NCBI GenBank assembly: GCA_031259605.1
Contig: JAIRLE010000005.1
Coordinates: 1-10,593 of the forward strand
Direction of reading: 5' to 3'
Source: Zoogloeaceae bacterium
Lineage (GTDB): Bacteria; Pseudomonadota; Gammaproteobacteria; Burkholderiales; Rhodocyclaceae
Length of the DNA stretch: 10,593 nucleotides
Under the pieces are notes generated by a model. The model saw only the letters and a list, made by a program, of their open reading frames with translations, was not told the DNA's origin and made no database searches. The translations under genes were made by a program, and so were the position numbers. Below, piece after piece: positions 1 to 6,197 of this stretch. Position 1 is the first letter of the stretch, and the number at the start of each line of letters is the position of its first letter.

Positions 1-467
1 TGTGGTCGCTGCGTTTGGGCACGTCGCTGGAAGACCGTCCGCGCTACACGCCGACCACCTGCTTCGAGACCTTCCCCTTCCCCGAAGGTTTGACCCCGGC
101 GGACACGCGCGACGCCGCGCCGGAAAGCGAAGCGGCAAAGGCCGTCGCCGCCGCCGCCGTAAAACTCGACGCCCTGCGCGAAAACTGGCTGAATCCGCCG
201 GAATGGACGGACTGGACGATTACGCCGGAGGAAGAAAAGGCGGGCTTTCCCAGGCGCCCGGTCGCAAAACCCGGCTTTGAAAGAGACCTCGCCCGCCGCA
301 CCCTGACGAAGCTCTACAATGACCGCCCCGCCTGGCTTGCCCTCGCGCACGAAAGGCTGGATGCCGCCGTCGCCGCCGCCTACGGCTGGACGGATTACAC
401 GCCGGAGATGCCCGATGAGGAAATCCTGCGGCGTTTGCTGCGCTTGAATCAGGGTACAAAAAACTGA
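1..467 (+). CDS. MmeI-like class I SAM-dependent DNA methyltransferase, C-terminal part (5' end outside window)
   Basis: This is the end of a large DNA methyltransferase; the reading frame (first full codon at base 3) is open to the left edge and stops with TGA at 465-467, so about 154 residues are visible. The segment RYTPTTCFETFPFPEG just inside the window is a hallmark of the MmeI/type IIL family, where a target-recognition domain is followed by this block. The tail (RRTLTKLYNDRPAWL, then a helix and AYGWTDYTPEMPDEEILRRLLRLN) matches the helical C-terminal domain of the same family as I know it. Such proteins methylate adenine in DNA using S-adenosylmethionine, and some also carry a nuclease domain at the N terminus; that part is not in view, so methyltransferase-only versus restriction-modification cannot be decided. 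The catalytic NPPY-type motif is also outside the window. It converges with cysS. The family call is firm, the exact activity is not. Confidence 0.85.
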   Translation, partial: WSLRLGTSLEDRPRYTPTTCFETFPFPEGLTPADTRDAAPESEAAKAVAAAAVKLDALRENWLNPPEWTDWTITPEEEKAGFPRRPVAKPGFERDLARRTLTKLYNDRPAWLALAHERLDAAVAAAYGWTDYTPEMPDEEILRRLLRLNQGTKN

Positions 468-471
468 GTTT

Positions 472-508
472 CTCCCTCTCCTCATCGGGGAGAGGGTGGC
501 CGAAGGCC
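472..508. repeat. Strong hairpin between convergent genes, probable dispersed repeat and bidirectional terminator
   Basis: CCCTCTCC at 474-481 pairs with GGAGAGGG at 489-496. With an inner T-G and C-G pair this gives a 10-pair stem and a 3-base loop. A second small hairpin follows directly (GGCC at 498-501, GAA loop, GGCC at 505-508), and a third lies nearer cysS (CGGC at 528-531, GAA loop, GCCG at 535-538). The CCCTCTCC/GGAGAGGG arrangement followed by GGCCGAAGGCC resembles a repeat common between proteobacterial genes. It sits between the 3' ends of the methyltransferase and cysS. There is no run of T on either side, so intrinsic termination is possible but not proven. Confidence 0.55.
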
Positions 509-557
509 GGGAGGGCATTGTTCCTTCCGGCGAAGCCGCAAACTTCCCTGTCCTCCG

Positions 558-1934
558 TCAGCCGCGCCGCCAGGTGGTGCCTTGCGGACTGTCTTCCAGC
601 ACGACGCCCGCCGCCCTGAGTTCGTCGCGCAGGCGGTCGGCGGCGGTAAAGTCGCGGGCTTTGCGCGCCTTGAGGCGTTCCTCGATACGAGCGGCGATTT
701 CCCTGTCTGTCATCGATTCGGCGTTCGTGCCGACGGGAGAACGCAGATAGGTTTCCGGCGGGCGGGAGAGCAGTCCCAGCACGCCGCCCAGCGCCTTGAG
801 CTGACCGGCGAGCCGGGGATCGCGGTCGCGGCGGATTTCCTGCGCCAGTTCAAAGAGCAGGGCGATGGCGGCGTGCGTGTCGAAATCATCATTCATCGCC
901 GCCTGGAAACGCGCGGCATGAGGGGCGCTCCAGTCGATATCCACCGTGTCCGGCGGCACGTCGCGCAGGGTGAAATACAAGGTGTTCAGGCTTTCGCGCG
1001 CGTCCGCCAGATGACTGTCGGCGTAGTTGAGCGGGCTGCGGTAGTGGGTGCGCAGAATAAAGAAACGCACCACTTCCGCGTCAAATTTTTTCAGTACGTC
1101 GCGGATGGTGAAAAAATTGCCCAGCGACTTGGACATCTTTTCGTCATCGACGCGAATGAAGCCGTTATGCATCCAGTAATTGACGAATGTTCCGCCGTGC
1201 GCGCCCTCGGACTGGGCAATCTCGTTTTCGTGGTGGGGAAACTGCAAATCCTGCCCGCCGCCGTGAATGTCGAAATGCGCTCCCAGAAGACGCGAACTCA
1301 TGGCCGAACATTCGATGTGCCAGCCAGGGCGGCCTTCGCCCCAGGGCGACGGCCAGGACGGCTCGCCGGGTTTGGCGCGCTTCCAGAGGACGAAATCCAG
1401 CGGATCCCGCTTGGCGCTGTCGACTTCCACCCGCTCGCCCGCGTTCAGGTCATCGAGCGACTTGCCGGAAAGCTGGCCGTAACCCGGAAATTTGCGCACC
1501 GAATAATTCACGTCGCCATTGACGGCCTGATAGGCAAGACCGTTTTTTTCCAGTCTGGCGATCAACGCCTGCATCTCCCCCACGAATTCGGTCGCGCGCG
1601 GCTCGTGGTCGGGCGGCAACACGCCCAGCGCCTCGGCGTCCATGCGCATGGCGGCGATGAAACGCTCCGTCAGGACGGCGATGGATTCCCGGTTTTCGGC
1701 GGCGCGGCGGATGATCTTGTCGTCGATGTCGGTGATGTTGCGCACGTAGGTCACGTCAAAACCGCTTGCCTTCAGCCAGCGATACACGGCGTCGAAAACC
1801 ACCATGACCCGCGCGTGACCAAGGTGGCAGTAGTCGTATACGGTCATGCCGCAGACATACATCCTGATCTTGCCGGGTTCGATGGGAATGAAGGGCTGTT
1901 TTCCCCGTTTGAGGGTGTTGAAAATGGTGAGCAT
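558..1934 (-). CDS. cysS: Cysteine--tRNA ligase (CysRS)
   Basis: The product is a 458-residue class I aminoacyl-tRNA synthetase that charges tRNA-Cys with cysteine in the cytoplasm. The class I signature appears as HLGH at residues 37-40 and KMSKS at 266-270. The zinc ligands that recognise the cysteine thiol are all in place at C28, C209, H234 and E238, at the numbering I recall for E. coli CysRS, whose length (461) is nearly the same. The segment around 205-240 (WHIECSAMS, then GGGQDLQFPHHENE) is typical of the family. The C-terminal helical, tRNA-binding part is complete. The ATG at 1934 places the family N terminus correctly; no clear Shine-Dalgarno is visible before it. The gene diverges from the TPR gene across 80 bases and converges with the methyltransferase. 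Confidence 0.98.
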   Translation of the reverse strand: MLTIFNTLKRGKQPFIPIEPGKIRMYVCGMTVYDYCHLGHARVMVVFDAVYRWLKASGFDVTYVRNITDIDDKIIRRAAENRESIAVLTERFIAAMRMDAEALGVLPPDHEPRATEFVGEMQALIARLEKNGLAYQAVNGDVNYSVRKFPGYGQLSGKSLDDLNAGERVEVDSAKRDPLDFVLWKRAKPGEPSWPSPWGEGRPGWHIECSAMSSRLLGAHFDIHGGGQDLQFPHHENEIAQSEGAHGGTFVNYWMHNGFIRVDDEKMSKSLGNFFTIRDVLKKFDAEVVRFFILRTHYRSPLNYADSHLADARESLNTLYFTLRDVPPDTVDIDWSAPHAARFQAAMNDDFDTHAAIALLFELAQEIRRDRDPRLAGQLKALGGVLGLLSRPPETYLRSPVGTNAESMTDREIAARIEERLKARKARDFTAADRLRDELRAAGVVLEDSPQGTTWRRG

Positions 1935-1971
1935 GGCAGCGAGAAGCCGTCGGAGAGGCGAGGAATTGTTG

Positions 1972-1977
1972 TAGAAT
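1972..1977 (+). promoter_or_regulatory. Candidate -10 element for the envelope block
   Basis: TAGAAT matches the sigma-70 -10 consensus at 5 of 6 positions and lies about 38 bases before the ATG of the TPR gene. I see no convincing -35 element at 16-18 bases upstream, so this is only a candidate. Confidence 0.3.
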
Positions 1978-1999
1978 CTTCAGGTTTGATTTTCCGCGA

Positions 2000-2008
2000 A
2001 GTATAGCA
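2000..2008 (-). promoter_or_regulatory. Candidate extended -10 promoter for cysS
   Basis: Read on the minus strand the site is TGCTATACT, an extended -10 (TGn followed by TATACT, 5 of 6 matches to TATAAT). It lies about 65 bases before the cysS ATG, inside the divergent region. There is no good -35, which is compatible with an extended -10 promoter. Confidence 0.4.
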
Positions 2009-2014
2009 TCGAGC

Positions 2015-3088
2015 ATGACTTATTATCTTCCAGGCGGCTTTGCCGCCGCGCGATTTGTCCCGCGTCTCCTCATGGGCATGGCGTTGTGCGCCGCAATTGC
2101 GTTGCCCGCCGTTTTTGCGGCGGACAACCTGGCGGCAATCCAGAACCTGATGCGGCAAGGCCAGTATCCGCAGGCGCTCGCCAGCGTGGACGCCTATCTC
2201 GCCGATCGTCCAAAAGACGCGCAGGGGCGCTTCATGAAGGGCTTGATTCTCACCGAATTGAAGCGCCCGAATGACGCCGTCGCCGTCTTTACCAAACTCA
2301 GCGAGGATTACCCGGAACTGCCGGAACCCTATAACAACCTGGCCGTGCTCTACGCCCAGCAAAAGCAGTATGACCGCGCCCGCAGCGCGCTGGAAATGGC
2401 GATTCGCACCCATCCTTCCTACGCCATCGCCTATGAAAATCTTGGCGACGTCTATGCCAAGATGGCAAGCCAGGCTTATGACAAGGCGCTGCAACTGGAT
2501 ACTTCCAACGCCGCCGCGCAAAGCAAGCTCGCCCTGATTCGTGAGCTGGTCAGCGCCCCCGGCGGCAGCCATGCGCCGTCCGTCAAGCCGCCCGCCGCCA
2601 CGACTTCACCCGTCACGACGGCCGCGGCACCCCCGGCGGCCACTACGACGGCGGTCGCCACGGCTCCCGCGCCTGCGTCCGCCGCCACGCCGCCCGTATC
2701 TCCCGGTACGCCGCCCGCGCCCCCCGGAAAAGTGGAAAACGGCGCGGCGGACGCCCATCAGGAGCTTGCGCGCACCCTGGCCGCCTGGGCCGCCGCCTGG
2801 TCGCGGCAGGATGTCAAGGCCTATCTGGGACACTACGCCGGCAGCTTCAAACCGCCCGGAGGGATGAGCCGCAAGGCGTGGGAAGCCGAGCGCGCCGAAC
2901 GTCTCAAGCGTCCAAAATGGATCAGGGTCAGCTACGGCGCGCCGCAGATCCGCATCGATGGCAAGGCGGCGACGGCGCGTTTCCGGCAAAATTACCAGAC
3001 CCCCAGTCTCCGGAACGCCACGCACAAGACGTTGACTTTCGCGCGTGTCGGCAACGCCTGGCAGATCATCTCCGAACAGACGGACTGA
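2015..3088 (+). CDS. Secreted TPR protein with C-terminal NTF2-like (Cds6-type) domain
   Basis: The protein has 357 residues. Residues 1-36 form a signal peptide (Arg13 and Arg17, then LLMGMALCAAIAL and a probable cleavage near AVFAA-D), so it is probably periplasmic. Residues 38-175 are tetratricopeptide repeats, for example EPYNNLAVLYAQQKQYDRAR at 104-123, and the last repeat looks shortened between its two helices. Residues 180-245 are a low-complexity Pro/Ala/Thr linker. Residues 248-357 are an NTF2-like domain clearly related to the C terminus of the neighbouring L,D-transpeptidase (shared pattern AW-x-x-x-W, YL-x-HYA-x-SFK, then KxWI). No catalytic residues are apparent; a scaffold or partner role is inferred. 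The start at 2015 is uncertain because no strong Shine-Dalgarno precedes it; an in-frame ATG at 2072 would give a shorter signal peptide. It overlaps the next gene by one base (TGATG). Confidence 0.85.
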   Translation: MTYYLPGGFAAARFVPRLLMGMALCAAIALPAVFAADNLAAIQNLMRQGQYPQALASVDAYLADRPKDAQGRFMKGLILTELKRPNDAVAVFTKLSEDYPELPEPYNNLAVLYAQQKQYDRARSALEMAIRTHPSYAIAYENLGDVYAKMASQAYDKALQLDTSNAAAQSKLALIRELVSAPGGSHAPSVKPPAATTSPVTTAAAPPAATTTAVATAPAPASAATPPVSPGTPPAPPGKVENGAADAHQELARTLAAWAAAWSRQDVKAYLGHYAGSFKPPGGMSRKAWEAERAERLKRPKWIRVSYGAPQIRIDGKAATARFRQNYQTPSLRNATHKTLTFARVGNAWQIISEQTD

Positions 3089-4359
3089 TGCGCCCGTATT
3101 TTTTGTCATTGTGGCCGCGCGTCATCGGCGTATTGGCGATCCCCGCCATCGCGGGCGTGCTGTGGGCATATCTCCTTTCCGGGCAAGACGCCGCCGCGAA
3201 TATGGAAATGCCTGTCCGCCTGGATATGGAGGACGCGGCAACCGCGCCTGACGGCGATGTCGCGCCCGAAACGCAGCTCGAGCGCATCTTTGCCGACATC
3301 GAGGCCATGCGTCTGGCGGCGGCGCTGGAACGCACGGAAAACCTGATCCAGCGCCACCCCAATTACCGCCTTGCCTATCTGATCCAGGGCGACCTGCTCC
3401 TGGCGCGCGCGCATCCGCTGGAAAACTTCGGCGACGCGCACGACGCCCCGCCGGAACAGGTCGCCGACCTGCGCGCCGAGGCCATCGTCCGCCTCAGGGG
3501 TTATCGCAACAAGCCGTCCGCCAACGACGTGCCGCGCTATCTGCTGCAAATGAACGACAGCCAGCGACATGCCATCGTTATCGATACGCAAAAATCCCGG
3601 CTCTACCTGTACCAGAACGTCCGGGAGCAACCGCCGCGCCTCGTCGCCGATTATTACGTCAGTCAAGGCAAGCTCGGCGCGGACAAGCGGATTCAGGGCG
3701 ACCGACGTACACCGTTGGGCGTATATCACGTCACTGCGCACATTCCGCGGGAAAAGCTGCCGGATCTGTACGGGCATGGCGCATTTCCCATCAACTATCC
3801 CAATGAATGGGATCGACGCCAGGGCAAGAGCGGCTCCGGCATCTGGCTGCACGGAACGCCGTCGGACACCTATTCGCGCCCGCCGCAAGCCTCGGACGGC
3901 TGCGTGGTGCTGACCAACCCGGATTTCGACGCGCTGGGGGAAAACGTGCAAATCGGGCTGACGCCGGTAATCATCAGCCACGGCGTCGAATGGCTGTCGC
4001 CGGAAGACTGGCGGCGCGAACGCGCGGCGTTGCGGCAAAACATCGAAGCCTGGCGCGCGGATTGGGAAAGCCGCGACAGCGAACGCTACCTCGCCCACTA
4101 CGCGCGCAGCTTCAAGAACCGGCAGCATGATTTCCAGAGTTTTGCCGCGCAAAAACGCGCGGTGAATCAGGGCAAGGAATGGATCACAATCAAACTGGAA
4201 AATCTTTCCATCTTTCGCAATCCCGGCAAGGAAGAACTGGCCGTCGTGACCTTCGACCAGGATTACGCCAGCAACAATCTCACCCACCGCATGAAAAAGC
4301 GCCAATACTGGCGGCGAGAAAATGACCAGTGGAAAATCGTCTACGAAGGCGATGCCTGA
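3088..4359 (+). CDS. L,D-transpeptidase (YkuD fold) with C-terminal NTF2-like domain, Cds6-like
   Basis: The protein has 423 residues. Residues 12-30 are a hydrophobic N-terminal segment that probably anchors it in the inner membrane facing the periplasm. A charged region follows, with a helical, TPR-like stretch near 65-110 (RHPNYRLAYLIQGDLLLA). The YkuD catalytic domain runs from about 161 (HAIVIDTQKSRLYLYQ) to 300, with the conserved His255 in WLHGTP and the catalytic Cys272 in QASDGCVVL. Such enzymes form or edit 3-3 peptide crosslinks or attach proteins to peptidoglycan; Cds6/Csd6-type members can act as carboxypeptidases, so the exact reaction is open. Residues 308-423 form an NTF2-like domain shared with the preceding gene. 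The ATG at 3088 overlaps the previous stop, and the frame continuing further upstream lies inside the TPR gene, so the start is well supported. Confidence 0.9.
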   Translation: MRPYFLSLWPRVIGVLAIPAIAGVLWAYLLSGQDAAANMEMPVRLDMEDAATAPDGDVAPETQLERIFADIEAMRLAAALERTENLIQRHPNYRLAYLIQGDLLLARAHPLENFGDAHDAPPEQVADLRAEAIVRLRGYRNKPSANDVPRYLLQMNDSQRHAIVIDTQKSRLYLYQNVREQPPRLVADYYVSQGKLGADKRIQGDRRTPLGVYHVTAHIPREKLPDLYGHGAFPINYPNEWDRRQGKSGSGIWLHGTPSDTYSRPPQASDGCVVLTNPDFDALGENVQIGLTPVIISHGVEWLSPEDWRRERAALRQNIEAWRADWESRDSERYLAHYARSFKNRQHDFQSFAAQKRAVNQGKEWITIKLENLSIFRNPGKEELAVVTFDQDYASNNLTHRMKKRQYWRRENDQWKIVYEGDA

Positions 4360-4371
4360 AAACCAACCCGC

Positions 4372-4378
4372 AAAGGAG
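4372..4378 (+). promoter_or_regulatory. Ribosome binding site fixing the ppiA start
   Basis: AAAGGAG lies 7 bases before the ATG at 4386. It decides for this start over an in-frame upstream codon at 4329, which would overlap the transpeptidase gene and bury the signal peptide. Confidence 0.8.
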
Positions 4379-4385
4379 TATCCAG

Positions 4386-4943
4386 ATGCTTCGTTCCCTT
4401 TTTTTTGCCGCCCTCCTTGCCGTCGCGTCCGTGAGTTTTTCCGCGCCGCGCGTGGAAATCGACACCAGTCAGGGCAAAATCGTCCTGGAACTGGACGCGC
4501 GCAAAGCGCCGAAAACAGTGGAAAATTTCTTGCAGTACGCCAAAAGCGGCTTCTACGACGGCACGATTTTTCATCGCGTCATTCCCGGCTTCATGATCCA
4601 GGGCGGCGGTTTCGAGCCTGACATGAAAGAGAAGGAAACGCGCGCGCCCATCGAGAACGAGGCCAGGAACGGCCTCAAGAACGCGCGCGGCAGCATCAGC
4701 ATGGCGCGCACCGGTAACCCGCATTCCGCCGCCAGCCAGTTTTTCATCAATCTCGTGGAGAACAGGAATCTGGATTATCCCTCCTTCGACGGCTGGGGCT
4801 ACGCGGTGTTCGGCAAGGTCACCGAAGGCATGGAGGTGGTCGATAAAATCGCCGATGCGCCAACGGAGCGCGTCGGCCCGCACCAGGGCGTTCCGGTCGA
4901 GCCTGTCATCATACAATCCGTCACCATCCTTTCCGAAAAGTGA
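4386..4943 (+). CDS. ppiA: Periplasmic peptidyl-prolyl cis-trans isomerase, cyclophilin type
   Basis: The product has 185 residues, close to E. coli PpiA (190). It catalyses cis-trans isomerisation of X-Pro bonds and helps fold exported proteins. Residues 1-20 form a clear signal peptide (MLRSLFFAALLAVASVSFSA, cleavage probably after A20). The cyclophilin domain follows, with IFHRVIPGFMIQGGGFEP at 61-78 containing the catalytic Arg64, then RGSISMART and SQFFINL. It follows the transpeptidase gene after 26 bases and precedes a second cyclophilin gene by 9 bases, with which it shares most of its core. The signal peptide points to the periplasm and fits the envelope-related neighbours. Assignment to the PpiA rather than the PpiB type rests on the signal peptide. 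Confidence 0.95.
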   Translation: MLRSLFFAALLAVASVSFSAPRVEIDTSQGKIVLELDARKAPKTVENFLQYAKSGFYDGTIFHRVIPGFMIQGGGFEPDMKEKETRAPIENEARNGLKNARGSISMARTGNPHSAASQFFINLVENRNLDYPSFDGWGYAVFGKVTEGMEVVDKIADAPTERVGPHQGVPVEPVIIQSVTILSEK

Positions 4944-4952
4944 GCCTCTCCC

Positions 4953-5450
4953 ATGATCAAACTCTCCACCAATCACGGCGTCATCCTGCTGCGGCTGGAT
5001 GCCGAAAAAGCGCCAGTCACCGTCGGGAATTTCGTCCGGTACGTCGAAGACGGGCATTACGACAACACCATTTTCCATCGCGTCATTCCCGGCTTCATGA
5101 TCCAGGGCGGCGGCTTCGAGCCAGGCATGAAACAGAAGAAGACGCGCGCGGCCATCGAAAACGAAGCCCATAATGGATTGAAAAACAGGCGCGGCAGCGT
5201 CAGCATGGCGCGCACCAGCGACCCGCATTCCGCCAGCGCGCAATTCTTCATCAACGTGGCCGATAACGATTTCCTCGATTTCAAGACGCCTTCCGGCAAC
5301 GGCTGGGGCTACTGCGTCTTTGGCGAAGTGGCCGAAGGACTGGAGATCGTCGACAAAATCGAGGCCGTCAAGACCGCCAGCAAGGGTTTTCATCAGGACG
5401 TGCCGGTCGAGGACGTGCGGATCGAAAAAGCCGAAGTCATTCCCGGCTAA
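4953..5450 (+). CDS. ppiB: Cytoplasmic peptidyl-prolyl cis-trans isomerase, cyclophilin type
   Basis: The product has 165 residues (E. coli PpiB has 164) and no signal peptide, since the first beta strand begins at once (MIKLSTNHGVILLRLD). The catalytic cyclophilin core is intact: FHRVIPGFMIQGGGFEP at 41-57 with Arg43, RGSVSMART, AQFFINV, and the C-terminal GWGYCVFGEV. It is a cytosolic folding catalyst acting on prolyl bonds. It is about 60 percent identical by eye to the mature part of the preceding ppiA product, so the pair looks like a tandem duplication split between compartments, or two ancient paralogues kept side by side. The Shine-Dalgarno is weak. The stop codon directly abuts the GTG start of lpxH, which implies coupled translation. 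Confidence 0.95.
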   Translation: MIKLSTNHGVILLRLDAEKAPVTVGNFVRYVEDGHYDNTIFHRVIPGFMIQGGGFEPGMKQKKTRAAIENEAHNGLKNRRGSVSMARTSDPHSASAQFFINVADNDFLDFKTPSGNGWGYCVFGEVAEGLEIVDKIEAVKTASKGFHQDVPVEDVRIEKAEVIPG

Positions 5451-6185
5451 GTGTTGTATTTCTTCGTTTCCGATCTCCACCTGTCAGCGCGCGCGCCCGG
5501 CGCGGCGGGCATCTTCAGGCGTCTGCTCGCCGACATCGCCTCGGCGGGCAACCGCCTGTACATCCTGGGCGATCTGTTCGAAGCCTGGGTGGGCGATGAC
5601 GACGACGATCCCTTCAACCAGGAGATTGTCGCCGCGCTGGATGAGGCGCGGCAGCGAGGATTGGCGGTTTTCCTGCTGCACGGCAACCGCGATTTTCTCA
5701 TCGGCGCGCAATTTGCCGCCCGCGCGGGCGTGACCCTGCTGCCGGACCCTTGCGTGTTGTCCGCGCCCGCGCGGCGGTTCGTCCTTTCGCATGGCGACAT
5801 GCTGTGCGCCGACGACGCCGAATACCAGGCTTTTCGCGCCCGCACCCGCGCGCCCGGCTGGCAGGCCGATTTCCTGCGAAAGCCCCTTGCCGAACGCCGC
5901 ATCCTTGCCGGACAACTGCGCGCGCAAAGCGAGGCCGCCAAGAACGCCAAGTCCGCCGCGCTGATGGACGTGAATCCGCGGGTCGTCGCGGACTTCCTGC
6001 GCCAGCACGGCCATGCCACGCTGATTCACGGTCACACGCACAAGCCCGCCTGCCATGCGCATGACATCGATGGCGTCCGCGTCGAACGGCACGTGCTCGC
6101 CGACTGGTCGGAAACGGAAGGCGAGGCGCTGGCATGGGACGGCAAAACGTTGTATCGCAAACCGCTCTTTCTTCAATCTTCCTGA
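5451..6185 (+). CDS. lpxH: UDP-2,3-diacylglucosamine diphosphatase
   Basis: LpxH hydrolyses UDP-2,3-diacylglucosamine to lipid X and UMP, the fourth step of lipid A synthesis, at the inner face of the inner membrane. The 244-residue product is a calcineurin-like metallophosphoesterase with the dinuclear metal site complete: D8 and H10 (SDLHLS), D41 (GDLFEAWVGDD), N79 (HGNRDFLIG), H114 (LSHGD), H195 and H197 (HGHTHKP). These positions match the E. coli numbering I recall exactly when translation starts at the GTG at 5451, which supports that start even though it directly follows the ppiB stop with no spacer and has no clear Shine-Dalgarno. A TTG at 5454 is the only close alternative. msbA follows after 12 bases, so lipid A synthesis and export lie together here. 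Confidence 0.96.
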   Translation: MLYFFVSDLHLSARAPGAAGIFRRLLADIASAGNRLYILGDLFEAWVGDDDDDPFNQEIVAALDEARQRGLAVFLLHGNRDFLIGAQFAARAGVTLLPDPCVLSAPARRFVLSHGDMLCADDAEYQAFRARTRAPGWQADFLRKPLAERRILAGQLRAQSEAAKNAKSAALMDVNPRVVADFLRQHGHATLIHGHTHKPACHAHDIDGVRVERHVLADWSETEGEALAWDGKTLYRKPLFLQSS

Positions 6186-6197
6186 CGCTTGCCCCCC

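Noticed and set aside
582..2006. 474-codon open frame on the plus strand opposite cysS
   Set aside because: It is complementary to a CysRS gene with all zinc ligands and signature motifs; composition is that of an antisense shadow.
2878..3087. N-terminal extension of the L,D-transpeptidase frame upstream of 3088
   Set aside because: It lies within the TPR gene in another frame; the ATG at 3088 overlaps the TPR stop and is followed at once by the expected membrane segment.
3106..4305. 399-codon minus-strand frame opposite the L,D-transpeptidase, and a similar 379-codon frame at 4341-5480 opposite the cyclophilins
   Set aside because: Both are antisense shadows. The second even shows an internal duplication that simply mirrors the ppiA/ppiB similarity.
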